64,000 nt of DNA from Melampsora larici-populina 98AG31. Lineage: Eukaryota; Basidiomycota; Pucciniomycetes; Pucciniales; Melampsoraceae. The position numbers and the translations under genes were made by a program. The notes under the pieces were generated by a model that was not told where the DNA came from, did not search any database, and worked only from the letters and a program-made list of their open reading frames with translations. Below, piece after piece: positions 36,447-48,612 of this stretch; within the stretch, counting starts at the first letter, position 1, and the number at the start of each line of letters is the position of its first letter. The stretch lies in assembly GCF_000204055.1 (NCBI RefSeq), contig NW_006768779.1, positions 524,350 through 588,349 on the forward strand, given 5' to 3'.

Positions 36447-36453
36447 GTGAAAG

Positions 36454-38248
36454 CAATGAAATCCAAAAGAAATTTCTCCTTCTTTTCAACCCCAAGTGCT
36501 ATATCTGCATTAGTAGCTCTCCAATCCAGATCAGGTTGTTTGAACCTGACCAAATAAATCTGATATGTGGATTGCAATGATGAAGGCCCATTGTTTTATC
36601 TCATCAAAAGGGGAAAGGTCACAAGTTTTAAGATCAACACCATGTCCTTTCAGTACCCACATCAAAGTATCAATAGCTCCAGAGACAGGGATAGTTCCCA
36701 GATCATTGACTCTACTCACTGGTCAAAAGCAGCTTCAAGCCAGCCAAGTGCAGAGTCATCTAGTCATGGCTGTGGTGTGTGTATTGTACTATCATCAACG
36801 GACACTGCACTCACAAAATCAAGGGGATGCTTTCTATGGAATAAAACCTGTCTTTCTGATATAAAATCAAGCCAAGTCTTCTAGCTTGGAACACTCAAAA
36901 AAATCTTGAAAGATAATTCTATGGCATTCAAATTCAATGCAGATGTATCCAATGCACGCAAAATTGGAACTTTCACTTTCCTTAGCTCAGCATGAGATTC
37001 TCCAAAGTATAAAACCAGCTAGACTTTTCTCCTGACCCCTTTGATTGAATGAATCTGAAAGGGGGATCATTCCTTTTTCAGAAAGCCGTGCTGAGGGAGG
37101 TGCTGAGGGTAGTATGTATGATTTTTTAGGATTCAGATTCTGTATCACCACTTTTTAAGGTGCATAAAACCACCCATGTCATCCCACTTTGTCCTTATAA
37201 TCACAACTAAAGACATTTATTCTTCCCTCTTCAATCATTCACTTCATCCAAGACAAAAACCAGCTAAACCTCTCCTCCGCCTTGAATCCAAAAAAATCAA
37301 CATGAGTCTTAATCATAATTCAAGATCCTATGTTACAAAAGGTCCCAAGCATCACCCCTCCCTAGACAACACAAAACATGTCCAAAAGTCTCTCCATCGG
37401 AAGAGGATCATGTATGTGTTCTTTTGTGTCCTTCCCAATCCTCATGTACTAGACTGATCATTCCCTTTCATCACTCTTTCCAATCATGTTGTTCTAAAAA
37501 CTGAAAAAATTCCATCCCAACGCTGTATGCGCAAACTGGAATTCTTGTCACCATCAACCAAAATTACAGACATTGTATCAGAAATGGAGAAAAGAGGGCA
37601 ATTGACAAGCCATTGAGTTCTAACCCTCATTGGCTCAGACTCGAGCTGTGAACATATTCCTCGAGGTACCTCTAATCGAGTCCCCGTGACCACAACTGGA
37701 ATCTAAGTCAAGCGCATCGCGAGAGTTCTGAAAGCCCTTCAAATTTTTTACTATCAAATTGATTGGTGTCCTTAACCATGCCAAGATAATGAATTACTGA
37801 AGTTCCCATATTGTTCAAGGTGGGCAAAGCCCATCCAATCAAGTCAGTTGATGCTTCACAGTGGTATCTCTTGGTGACCAAATTCTGAAGCAACAATTCT
37901 TGAAAAAAAATGATGGCACCCATTTGTGATTAGATTCTATACTTGCTTTTTTGTATAGCACACCTTCACCTCTTCCAATCAAAAAAGCACACAATTCAAC
38001 CAATGTTTCCCCTTTGCTTGATATCCCTGTTTGGCTATGTTACATTGTAGTGTACTATTGCCCAATTGTCTACCTAAAGAAGACAATCATATATCGCTCT
38101 GAATTCCACCAGATTCACTCAACCTATGATGGTACTGCTGACCCTCCGCAGATTTGAATTTAACCATTTTGACCTATATTATGAATTCTTCAGCACCAAT
38201 CCTAAAGTACCTCAATAAGATCAACCCATTTAAAAATCTATACAATAA
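36454..38248. other. Intergenic, decayed sequence
   Basis: Scattered minus-strand open frames (36531-36719, 37484-37693, 37708-37923) could be remnants of one old coding region but share no recognisable domain. No repeat boundary was found. Confidence 0.3.
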
Positions 38249-38405
38249 GGGTACTCAAAGTAAGTATGTACGTGTACATACTTTTTGCTATATACTTTTT
38301 TTGGCGGGGGAGACGAGGCCAAAAGTATATTTTTTTCTTTGTCCCCGCCAAAAAAAGTATGTAGCGAAAAGTATGTAGCGCTACATACTTTACTTTGAGT
38401 ACCCT
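38249..38405. mobile_element. 157-bp MITE with GGGTACTCAAAGT ends
   Basis: The ends GGGTACTCAAAGTAAGTATG and their inverse lie within two TAA triplets (38246-38248 and 38406-38408). The central part also pairs (GGCGGGG / CCCCGCC), so the unit is one long hairpin. It shares the GGTACTCAAAGT terminus with the 9630-9836 element and probably belongs to the same PIF/Harbinger-like family. Confidence 0.8.
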
Positions 38406-39085
38406 TAATGTTTTGCATTTTATTCACTTTATATGTACTTGAAGTCAATAACTCTACTGAAGCATGCTATACATACTCTCAGAAATCATGAATGACGTTT
38501 TATAGTATCTTGAAATGAGACTCAGTCAGTCATGACATATTCTTTCTGGACCTGACCTGACACACCTTCTCTGAGTGAATCATTTAATCTGGAACCATTT
38601 GATGGGGATTCAACCGGATGAGCCGGAAGACATAAATCAAGCAAATAATCAGTTTTTCTAAAAAGAGGTTCAATCATCACCTTCAAGAATAATTGTTCAT
38701 AATTCAAATGTTGGATCAATCCTATACCCAATTACACACACATCAATTGTGATCAATAAGCTGAAACTTTGCCCCCTGAAAGTTATCATCCCCTTATATA
38801 ATTGCTCATTCACTCAAATCTAAATTTGTCATATTGAATGTTCAAGATACATTGTTCCTTGTACTGGCCACAGTTGATCAAGAAGCTCAAAAAGTTTGGC
38901 TTCACCTGCACCTTTCAGAACAAAATTAGGTGTCCCAACCACAACCCCTGCGGATAAAGAGCCAGAGTAAAGAGTAAATTGATTTTCATGAGACTGGGAG
39001 TGAGTGAATACTCAAGTGGCTTTCTGGTCCATCTTGTGTCATACAAGGTGAAAAAATTAATATACACTATTTTAATAGATTGTAC
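38406..39085. other. Intergenic, no gene seen
   Basis: AT-rich, with only short open frames such as minus 38522-38731 that lack support. Confidence 0.3.
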
Positions 39086-39237
39086 CAGGGATGCAGGAAT
39101 GAGTACCGAGTATGAGTATATACTTAACTGATACTCACTTTTTACGGGTTTACAGGGCCAAAAATAGGCAAAAATACTCAGTATACTCAATAATACTCAC
39201 TTTACTGAGTAAACTCATACTCACTCCTGCATTCCTG
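39086..39237. mobile_element. 152-bp hAT-type MITE with 8-bp duplication
   Basis: The ends CAGGGATGCAGGAATGAGTA and the inverse CAGGAATGCAGGAGTGAGTA are flanked by an exact 8-bp direct repeat GATTGTAC (39078-39085 and 39238-39245). The inside contains repeated ATACTCA/TGAGTAT words. An 8-bp target site and CAGG ends fit hAT elements. It is a different family from the CAAC-ended hAT at 32022. Confidence 0.85.
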
Positions 39238-39390
39238 GATTGTACACCAAGTCTCAGAATATGAAGAAGGTCAAACTTTAGGAGTGATAATCCCGTGTCA
39301 ATCACTGTGAACATCATTCAACTTCCCCACATTGGAAGAGGAAAATGATTAATAGTACAGTTTGTCATAAGAAGATCCAATACCGCTCAC

Positions 39391-39836
39391 CTGAGCCTCA
39401 ACACCCACACTACATATGTGCAGTACGCTAAGTAAATAGTTTTCTATCATGTACATACAGGTCTGCTCAGTTTTTTGCCCATCAGAATATATAACACACA
39501 TGTTATACCACATGTAACTTTTTTGACTTGGAAAAAATTGTCCCAAGAATTCACTACATATAATTCTGTAGCTGCTCAGGCAATATTTTTGAAGCTATTT
39601 CTTAGTAACAGAAAGGGTATTACATGCAGTTGAGTTGATGAGATTACACCAAAACGTTGAGTCAGTGTATGTAGTCTATCTTTTAAATGCTTTTGTCAAT
39701 CTGAAAAAGTTACAGCATGTATTACATATGAATAAATCATCCTGCTGAGCAGATAACTGAGCAGAACTGTATGTACATGATAACCACCAATTCACTGAGC
39801 CTGCTACACATATGTAGTGTGGGTGTTATGGATCAG
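39391..39836. repeat. Inverted-repeat unit of about 445 bp
   Basis: AACACCCACACTACATATGT at 39400 is repeated in inverse at 39808-39827, and further inward the arms continue with TATCATGTACATACAG and CTGCTCAGTT. Outer text CCTGAGCC / CCTGATCC also pairs. No clear target duplication was found. The sequence 31290-31480 is a diverged relative. Confidence 0.6.
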
Positions 39837-41080
39837 GTGTGGAGTGATAGATCATTTTATGACAAATGATACTCCCAATCATTTTTCCTGCGCACTGGGG
39901 GAAGTTGATTAATGTTTGCAGTGAATCTGAAGCTGCTGTTATCCCAAATTTGAACAGACCAGTGCAGCTTGGCATAGTATGATTTTGGGGTGGTTTTCAA
40001 TGTGATCTGGAAGGGATAAAATCAAAAACTAGCAGAAAATTCTGGAAGAATCACCAGGCTGAATGTAATTGGCAGCGAGAGAGAAAATATCGTTCTCATT
40101 TTGCAAGACGCGGTGATACCATAAAATGTGTGCGCTGGTATGAGTAATTGAATTTATAGATATGTGGCTACATGGATGGATGTGCACCAGGTCTTTATGC
40201 AAGTGTTTGCAACGGATCTCAGACAAAAAAACACGACGAGTCTTACACAAGGCTGTGAGCTTTTTTTTGTTAACGCAGACGATTATTGTTGCACGTCAAT
40301 TTAAAACAAAATACCCTTTGTTCTTCTAGGATGATCGATCTGAACATACATAAATCCCGTATCCATCTCTTTGAGGGAAAGACTTGGACGGGTATGAAAA
40401 CGTCGATGTACAGAAGTTGAGAAGGGAAGGGAACGAAGAGGAACAAAGGGTCAGTCGCAATTCTACAGAGTTCATCACTTGATTTGAATGGAATCAGTTT
40501 GGCTAGGTGGCACTAGGTTGTTGTGGTTACTCAGAGAATGTGACCTGGGGCCTGAGTTTCATGTGAGAGCGCGCAGAGAGTACTTGTGGGTGGCCCAAAA
40601 CTAGGCGCTGGGCGCTCCACTGGAGTGCCCCCCTACTTCTGAATAAGAGAAAAAGATAACGGCAGCCTGAAACTTAACCCCAGTCTGACTAGAGGGTGGT
40701 GGGCGGGAAAAAAAATTTTAAAGAACTAGACAGCAAAGATAATAAACTGATAAGACTGATTTGATAGAGAGAAAGTTTTTAGGAGATAGTAGACAAGTTT
40801 AGAAATAACAATATAAATTTTTTGCGTATATAGATTACGATTTGTTTTTGATGAAATTGAAGAGAATGGAAATTTCGACACAGGTCTCTTCTGGGACAAA
40901 TCTGGAAAGACAAGTAGATAGTGAAACGAAAGGGAAAAAAACATGGATCTGGTTTTGGCACGAATCATCCATTGGGGTGAATGTCGTATTGCCAATTTTT
41001 AATGCAGCTCTTTCGAGAGCGTTTTCGTCAACAACCTGTGTTCGTGACCGTCGCCTTTCACAGATTCCACTCTGATAATA
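39837..41080. other. Intergenic, no gene seen
   Basis: A small GC-rich patch lies near 40605-40635 (GGCGCTGGGCGCTCC). The open frame at 40842-41075 has no domain and is cut by the element that begins at 41081, so it could be a remnant split by insertion, but this is speculation. Confidence 0.3.
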
Positions 41081-41987
41081 CAGTCGTTCTCAGAAATGTT
41101 GGAAAAATCCAACATTTCGAGCTGAGGTCGTGGTCCCGAGGAGGCAACTTTTTCATGACATGTGTCACGGAAAAGTCATGGCAGCTGTCGAGTGGAGATC
41201 AGTGTCCCTTTCACCAACCTCAACTCCCTTGTGTCCTCTCCATGCCATCCTTCCTCTGATCCTCAGCTCGTGTTACAACCCCTTAACCATGAAATCGTAT
41301 GTTTTCACCGTTTTTCTGAAGACATTGGTCCGTTAGCCTGGCCATTGGCAAGATAGTAGTCTGGTCATCGAGGTATGATGGAAAGTAATCGAATTTTCAT
41401 CTTGAGATACCTGTCAAAATCAAAGTTTTTGTCAGTGTTTGTACAGTGGGTAAACCCGAGTACGTGTTCCAAGCCAGTCCGCATAGAGGTTTGGGTCCGA
41501 AATTTTTGAGAAATTTTTGCCATTTTTTCTGCTTTTTTTGGCGGGAGAGTAAGGTTGAAGGGTGGTGTTAGGCTGCAAAACTTTTGGTTTTTTTTGAAAA
41601 AAAAGCAAATTTGGTTGTTATTTGCCACTTGAGCAGCCATATTCATTAAATTATAGGCCTAGTGCGCCGCTAAGTAGCTAGATAGGTACCTAATTGAGGC
41701 CTAGGTCCGAAAATCCAAACCTCTAAAAGAGTAAAATCATATTTTTGGTCTCCAAAACCATATTCCTAGATTCATCAAAGCAATGCCTTTTCAATGGTCT
41801 GGGTGCCAGTCTCAAACATTCAAATTGAGTGCCCCGACATTGACCCGAAAGGTGAAATTTGATTTTGCAGGGCAGGTCGGAACACGTACTCGGGTTTACC
41901 CACTGTATCTGCGTGTCACTGCTCAGCGCACGGACCCCGAGCTCAGCTCGAGATTTTGCAATTTTCCAACATTTCTGAGAACGACTG
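41081..41987. mobile_element. Mariner-type element carrying a nested second element
   Basis: The ends CAGTCGTTCTCAGAAATGTT and their inverse match for about 26 bp, with TA on both sides (41079-41080 and 41988-41989). Without the nested insert at 41444-41905 (plus one TA) the unit would be about 443 bp. No transposase frame is present, so it is non-autonomous. Confidence 0.85.
41444..41905. mobile_element. Nested 462-bp mariner-type element
   Basis: A perfect inverted repeat of 27 bp starts CAGTGGGTAAACCCGAGTAC, with TA duplications at 41442-41443 and 41906-41907. It lies fully within the 41081-41987 element, showing the order of insertion. The termini share only CAGT with the host element, so it is another family. 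No coding capacity. Confidence 0.85.
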
Positions 41988-41989
41988 TA

Positions 41990-42520
41990 CTTCGTACCAT
42001 CCACGAATGTATGCTCATTGCCCCATTGCTGGCTGCTGGATTCCCAGTCATTCTCTCCGCGGCAATTCCCTTCAAGGTGTTTTCGTGTTGTCCAAATCAA
42101 CCTGTGTTGAACAACACAAGCTCTCACGAGCTAATATCTTCCAGTACCTGACAGTTCAGCAGATTTTTCTTCCTGGGAGATTGCGATCTACACAGCGGCT
42201 CGGACCCGAATCACAGCTTTTAACCTTTGAGGGGAGCGATTTTGTGATATCATAACAACTTATGTCGACTCCCTTTCTGCTTCAAAGTCGGAATCCAGGC
42301 CATCAAGGGGATCCATCCTACAAAAGTAACTCAACAGCTTTCGAAGTGGCCCCTCAATCCAAAACGGGTCAACACGTAATACGTGCAAGATGTACGTGGA
42401 TGGCTCACTTTCGACCAGATGGGCAGGCGATTTCGATATAGCAGGTCGAGGTTTGCACAACACGGTCATTCTTCCTGGTTTGACTGTTGCTTATAACCTC
42501 ATCTACTTATAGCAACGCAT
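41990..42520. other. Upstream region of the large orphan gene
   Basis: No separate gene is recognised. A possible acceptor (cttatag) occurs 13 bp before the ATG at 42521, so an upstream leader exon may exist. Frames at 41956-42255 (+) and 42260-42469 (-) lack support. Confidence 0.35.
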
Positions 42521-45500
42521 ATGGGTAGTAATACGAGCTTATCTGCTTACTCGAGTCCTTCATTCAAGCGGGGTCCTTCTACATCCTCTCGATCTTTCGG
42601 CGTAAGCGATGAAGATTGGAACGAGGCCAGAGAAGAATTAGTTCGCCTACAGCGGGGACCAAGTCATGCCGGATCTGAACAGTTTTTCTCTGACGACATG
42701 CGGACCACGAGTGGTTACGATCTACCTATGTCCTCGAAATACAATCCGTCGCTTGTTGGGTCCGCCTCGTACTCGCATGTCAACAATCTGCGTGACCAAC
42801 GCTTGCAGTCAGGATTCAAGAATTCGACTGAACATACAGGAAAATATTCAGGTTATGATCATGACCATGGGTCTGTCAAGGCAAGGTTTTACAAACAAGG
42901 ATACGAAAGCGAGCACTCTTACCCTTATGATCAGGATTACGATCTTCAATCTGAGTTGAGCTTTAGCACGGACACCAGAAATCACTATAATACCGACCTT
43001 AGATTTCTGGACCACACGTCCAGAATCAATCCTGAACGCCGCACTCAAACGCCAGAGCTAGCAAAACAATGCAATGATTCATACTTCGATTCAAGTAGTG
43101 GTAGCAGAACACCCATTGTCTTCGGTGCTTCCGAGTCTCACGGCGCATATGATCCTACCCGACAGCAACATCCTGCGATTTCCAGTCGGTACGGCGATGG
43201 CCAATCACAGGCTCGCCCACAGAGCTTTAGCAATCTGGAACCACCTGCGCACTACTCGTGGGAAAGCCGAGGGGGTAATTCAACGAATGAATGCTATGCA
43301 CCAACGTCCAGATCACCCTTTGCATCACCCGGGTCGCCATACCACAGGCCACCTTCCCGCCAACAATATGCGTCTCCGGGTCACGGAGGAAAACAGCACT
43401 TTGGCGAGAATGATTTCAAATCAGCTTATGATCTCCGTTATAACCTTTCTGGGCATTCTGATAGTGATATCCTGAAACAGGAGGACAGAGATTACTCCGA
43501 AGGTATGTTCAGCAAGGCCCTGATTATGTATTGCAAGTGACTGTGATGGCTGGGTCGCGACTCGTCATTTTTGGTTACACTAAATTTTCCTTTGTCCTTG
43601 ACTTTGTTTGGGATGTAGGATACAGTACACCTGCCGCTCTACTATATGAGTCTCGTGGAGGTAGTCAGGCGCCATTCGACTCGTATGCGACCAATCAAAG
43701 TTTCACAACGAGTCCAAGTGCGTCGAGTAAGCAGAAACACAACGAATTCTCAAAAATCATTCCGTTTATTGAGTGATGTAAAGCTTTGCTCACAGGACAC
43801 GATTCATGGCGCGATGATTACCTCAAGCTTCACCAAGCAGACAGATATATGCATGTAATGACTCTTTGGTTGTGCCTGTCACGAGTGCATAAAAATGATT
43901 AAAGCATTGCTTTGACGCCGCCTCGTACCACTCCTTTTGTAGAGATCCGAGATTTTGGGAAACTCACCTTCATCCACCAATTTTGCATATCAAACTTCGG
44001 ATTCACACCATTCAAACGACCGACGAAGAAGTGTCGATGGCAACATTCTAGGTAGAAAAAGCAAGCTGAATGGACTTCCTCCAACTCGTCAACCCTATCA
44101 TACTGAACGCGAGCAAATCAATCATGTTACATCCCAATTAGATGCGTCTCTTCATCGAGCTTTTTCCAAGAATTCAAATGTATCCATTCTCGATGATTTT
44201 TTTTGCATACCGGATATGTCCGTCTCATCAGAAGTGACATCACATACACCGTACTCGACCGCCGTGCACTCCCCCAGGTCACTGATAAGCTATCAGAGCT
44301 CCATTCATCAATTGTCTACCCCGAAAAACATCAAGAAAGCTCATGACATCAGAAGGCAAGTCGACAAACTCACCACAATGGAAGATAACATGAAGCACAA
44401 GAACAAGCTCAATCTCTCAGGGACTATCTCAATGCCTAATTCAGTTGCCGAAGAACAGCAGTCATTATCTACCATCAATATCGACGCAGCCACCTTCTTC
44501 AATGAAATCGATACGAGACAAATGGAATTGGACCGACAACGCAATGATCTTGAGAAACAACTTTCTCTCCAAGACAGTGCGGATCTTGAAATGAAGCTAG
44601 CATCTGAAGTCAAGCAGCTCGAGAGACAATTGACCATGCTCAATCATTATCGCGAGATTGACTCAAATAGGCGGATTGCCAAGCTTTCTCGTTTCGGGCA
44701 CGTTCTAAGCCAACCTATCGAGCCTGCATCGAAGGCTTCCTATCTGTATCAACCACGCTGGTTGGCGGCGGCACGCAAGCTCTCAGATAGGACGCCAAAG
44801 TTAGACCTTGCGCTTTCCGGGGGTGGAATAGCTGGTGCTTATTACCACTTACTAACAAATCACCTACCACGAGGACTGCCCTTCTTCGGTGATCGGGATG
44901 GCTTCTTCGCTTGTGGTACAAGCCGTCAAAACGTGTACGTTCGTGACCCCTTCACGGAGCCGATTGATTTTGACTACGGCTATGGTCGGATGAAAGCGCT
45001 GGGCAGCTATGGCCTATCTCAAGACCGATTTGCACGCATCAATACGCACTTGCTCGATGATCTCTACCTTTTTGAGATGTTACTACGTCTTGACCGGAGT
45101 CTAGATGAGCAGGAACGTTCACGGCGCTGGCGAGAACGCCTCCGCTGGGAAGAAATCCAAGACAGTGGTGAACGCGTAAGATTGTGGAGCGACATGAATG
45201 TAGATGCGCGTCGACAGATTGGGATCGATGAGGGCTCTTTTTGGGCAGCGCATCTCTTTGGTTCACCATTCAACTCTCGCATGGGCTATACCACTTGCCC
45301 ACTCGCAGGCCCAGCAATGCGTACAAGAAAACACTATAGCCTTACACCTGGGTTAGAGATCAGATACCCAATGTGGTACCATGGAGGGCTTGGCCTCGGG
45401 CGCAGAATCTTCAACTGGATGGAGCAGCCGTACCGCCCCATAAATATCAAACATGAATTGCGTAGAGAAAGGATCCGAAGAGAATACGCCGAACGTAGGG

Positions 45501-46631
45501 GGGAGATACGCCCTCGGCCTCGCTCTCTCGGACCTGGGCTGATGGGTACTGGTGTTCCCTATCAAACAGAACTCGAAAGACTAAGACGTAAGCCTGAAAT
45601 CATTGACTCTGTAACCTACACAATGTCTGAACAACTTCAGTCTAAAAATCGTATAACACTCATAGTCTCATTTGAAATTGAATTATGATTGCAAGATACG
45701 AATTTGACATTGGATCAATCATCAGGTATGAGCGGATTGCGTCCAGCAGGAAGCAGAGCTGCTCCAAATCCAAGTCCATCACATTTGCCCTCTGACTCGC
45801 TTCCTCGAAACGATCCCTTCGCATCGTCTGGCCCGGCATATCCCAGTACTGGTACGTTGCTGACCCTTCGGCCTCACGTTCATCCTCCCATCTGCGCAAT
45901 CATACACAACTATCCTTACTGCATGAGCAACAGTCTGACGTTCAAAACTATCTTGTACTTCAGGACTATCACGTTCATCGCGACCACCCACTCCTTATGC
46001 TAGGAATCATCCATCATCATCTTCTGCGCCTCCTGTGCATGCTTCCCAGCCTGGCTCGAGCGCGATGTCGAGCGGATCAAACCCATCCAACTTGAAATCA
46101 AGTCCTCGTGCTGGAACAAGTACCGCCATCAATAGCACTTCTACTCCAAATTCAGATCGCCCGACAAATGGTAACACAGAATCCAATAGCGGCGTCATCA
46201 AAAGCCCAATCGACCGTAATTTAACACAGAGTGTAGTTTTTGATCCATATGTCGAGAAGATTTCTCATGAGGATACAATTCCATCCCGACCTCCGAGTCG
46301 TAACCAAGCTGGCGCAGCCCTTGCACCGATTCGATCGGCCATGAAGACGCCCCCGGCAAATCCGAGACCTCCTGTGCCTGCGGAAGTTCTTCAGGATGAA
46401 CAGCAGATCGATTCAATCACTGCTATCAACACGCATCGTAATCGCTCGACGCCAGCTCCAGATGACAAGAAAAAACAAGGAGACAATGTAACTCAGAAAT
46501 CATCAACTCATGATCCACCCAAAGTTACTTCAACCAAAGTTAATCCACCTAAAGTCAATCCAGCGAAGCTTGCCAGTGCCATCAAGGGAGCTAGAAAAGC
46601 AGCTGAAGAAGAGAAAGGTAGATTAGAATAG
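42521..46631 (+). CDS. Large uncharacterised protein, 1,226 aa
   Basis: Six exons (42521-43502, 43619-43726, 43796-43854, 43943-45650, 45696-45851, 45964-46631) splice in frame. Residues 1-400 are Ser/Tyr/Gly/Asp-rich and likely disordered. Around 44490-44670 a heptad-like segment (FFNEIDTRQMELDRQRNDLE onward) suggests a coiled coil. A compact, Arg/Trp/Tyr-rich region follows (YQPRWLAAARKLSD, GGGIAGAYYHLL, GYGRMKALGSYGL, ERSRRWRERLRWEEIQ, HGGLGLGRRIFNWMEQPYRP). The last 300 residues are again Ser/Pro/Thr-rich and end KGARKAAEEEKGRLE. GGGIAG superficially recalls a patatin oxyanion loop, but no GXSXG follows, so that is rejected. No signal peptide or membrane segment is visible. It resembles a scaffold with an ordered core; function unknown. 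Confidence 0.75.
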
Positions 46632-46903
46632 TAAGCAAATCCTAATGAAATGTACAATATAACAACCTATAGACACGTCTTTCCTCCGTGACCCTTTTCT
46701 TGATCGAGGTGACTAACACCGCATTGTGAATAGCATATCAAAAACGGATGACCGAGATGATACATATAATATATACTTGTAAGATACAGATCTAATCATG
46801 GATGGGAGAGATAGTTGGATTTTTTCTTGTTATTTATACATGAATACCATTGAACCTTGTTATTTTGTTCTTGCCTTTTCAGGCCATGCCATACAAATGG
46901 GTC
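46632..46903. other. 3' flank of the large gene
   Basis: AT-rich flank; nothing beyond the transcript end is expected. Confidence 0.3.
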
Positions 46904-47699
46904 TGAAGATTTTTACACTCAATGATTTACACTTGAAAAGGGGTGTAAACAAGATGAAAAGCTCTATCTCACATTGGTTTAAATACAATTTTACATTTGA
47001 TGCCTTTAAAATCTTAGAGTGCAAAATAATCAAGTGCAAGTTGTCGAGTGTAAAATTTGATCTTAAATGTGATCACATATAATTTCACACTGGATATTTC
47101 GCACTTGATATTGATATGAGCAGTGCAAAAATCCATCTACGCCCACAGATACGTATTCCATTGTGCGACCAAAAGCTCAGTCGAGCCCATCTTTTGCCTC
47201 ACAAATTGCCTTGTGGTATTGGAGGTTGAACTTTTCTTGAACCCAATCAACGAAGTATGATCTGGGTGAAAATAAGTCATCAGGTCCTTAAACTTAAAGG
47301 CCTTTTCACGATATCTAATTTTTCTTGTGCACTTAGTATTCCAGAAATTGATGTTTCGCAAGGTATCAGATTATGTACGCCATCACGGTTTATTTTGACT
47401 CTGCATCTTACCTAGTAACCTAACATACCATTTTATCTTCAAATTCAGATATATCAGTCATCATTTATCATGGCAAGAGTCATAAGTCAAAGAAAAGCAA
47501 AACATGATTCATCAGATCCTAATGTTATATCACCAATAGATATAGATTTATTAGAGATAGAATTGCACCTACTTATTTGCCCTCTAAGATTTTATAGGCA
47601 TCAAGTGTAAAATTGTATATAAACCAATGTCAGATAGATCCTTAGACTCCACCTTTTCTACACTCCTCATCAAGTGTAAATTTGAGTGTAAAAATCTTC
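46904..47699. repeat. Inverted-ended unit of about 796 bp
   Basis: The left end GAAGATTTTTACACTCAATG has its inverse at the right end, and a second block TTTACACTTG pairs just inside. The interior holds more GTGTAAA/TTTACAC words in both orientations. Target duplications were not clear. The minus-strand frame at 47137-47361 has no recognised domain. Probably a non-autonomous DNA element. Confidence 0.6.
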
Positions 47700-48612
47700 T
47701 AACCATTAGAAAATTGTCCAATAATGGTGACATTTGGGTTTTTGGTCAAGGTACGACTGAAATTGAAGAATAGTATCAGTTGTGCAAGGGTTTCCATGCA
47801 AATCAGCAAAACAGTGGGGATTGAGTGGAAAATTCAAACATGGTATGGGTATTGTAAAGCTTCCCTGCTAAAGTATCTCACAAGAGTGGTATAGTGAATT
47901 CAGCTGGGACTTTGAAAAACTGATTGATGGTATTCAAGCATTCCCAAATATTTAGCCAGAGTATTCCATATTTTGATATTGTTGAGGTTGCTTTGTAGAC
48001 TTTTTACTCTCATTGGAGAGCAAAACTCACTGGAGAACATAAATTGAAAAGCAGTGCAAATCATGGACACTAAAAAGCTTATTCAATATCAAAAAAAATC
48101 TATTGAAAATTATTGGTTGCACCTCTTATGGACTATTTTTCTCTAGCTTTGATTAGAGATCGCGGAGCTACCATGTAGATTGTTCAAGGAAGCAGGGGTC
48201 TGCAAAAGGAATCAAACATAAGTTGAATGTGATTGAACCTGACACCACATTTGACACCAAGCTTATTCCAGTTGTGTCATTTTGGAACACACGTGACTGC
48301 AAAGTAAGAGTGAATACAACCAGTGGATCTATGGGCATGTTGTTGAAACTGATATTACAGACTTATTCCAGCCTTTCAACCACTTCTAAACTGGTGAAAT
48401 CAATCGGGGTTTCTCTTCTAGATAATTTATAACCTTATGGGAAGCCTCCGCGAGTATTTTTCAAGTCCACTTTCTTGGTTTGCCTCTCTCCACCAAGACC
48501 TATGATATTTTCCTTTTGTTAAAAGCCCACAAAAACCACTGATGGATCTTCACAAGGGGGTAAATCCCTGCGATGTGTATGACATCCGTTCATGTGATGA
48601 ATATCCATCTCA
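47700..48612. other. Intergenic, no gene seen
   Basis: AT-rich; the short frame at 48223-48432 lacks support. Confidence 0.3.

Noticed and set aside
44800..44850. Patatin-like GGGxxG loop in the large orphan protein
   Set aside because: No GXSXG nucleophile elbow or Asp-Gly dyad follows, and the rest has no phospholipase features.
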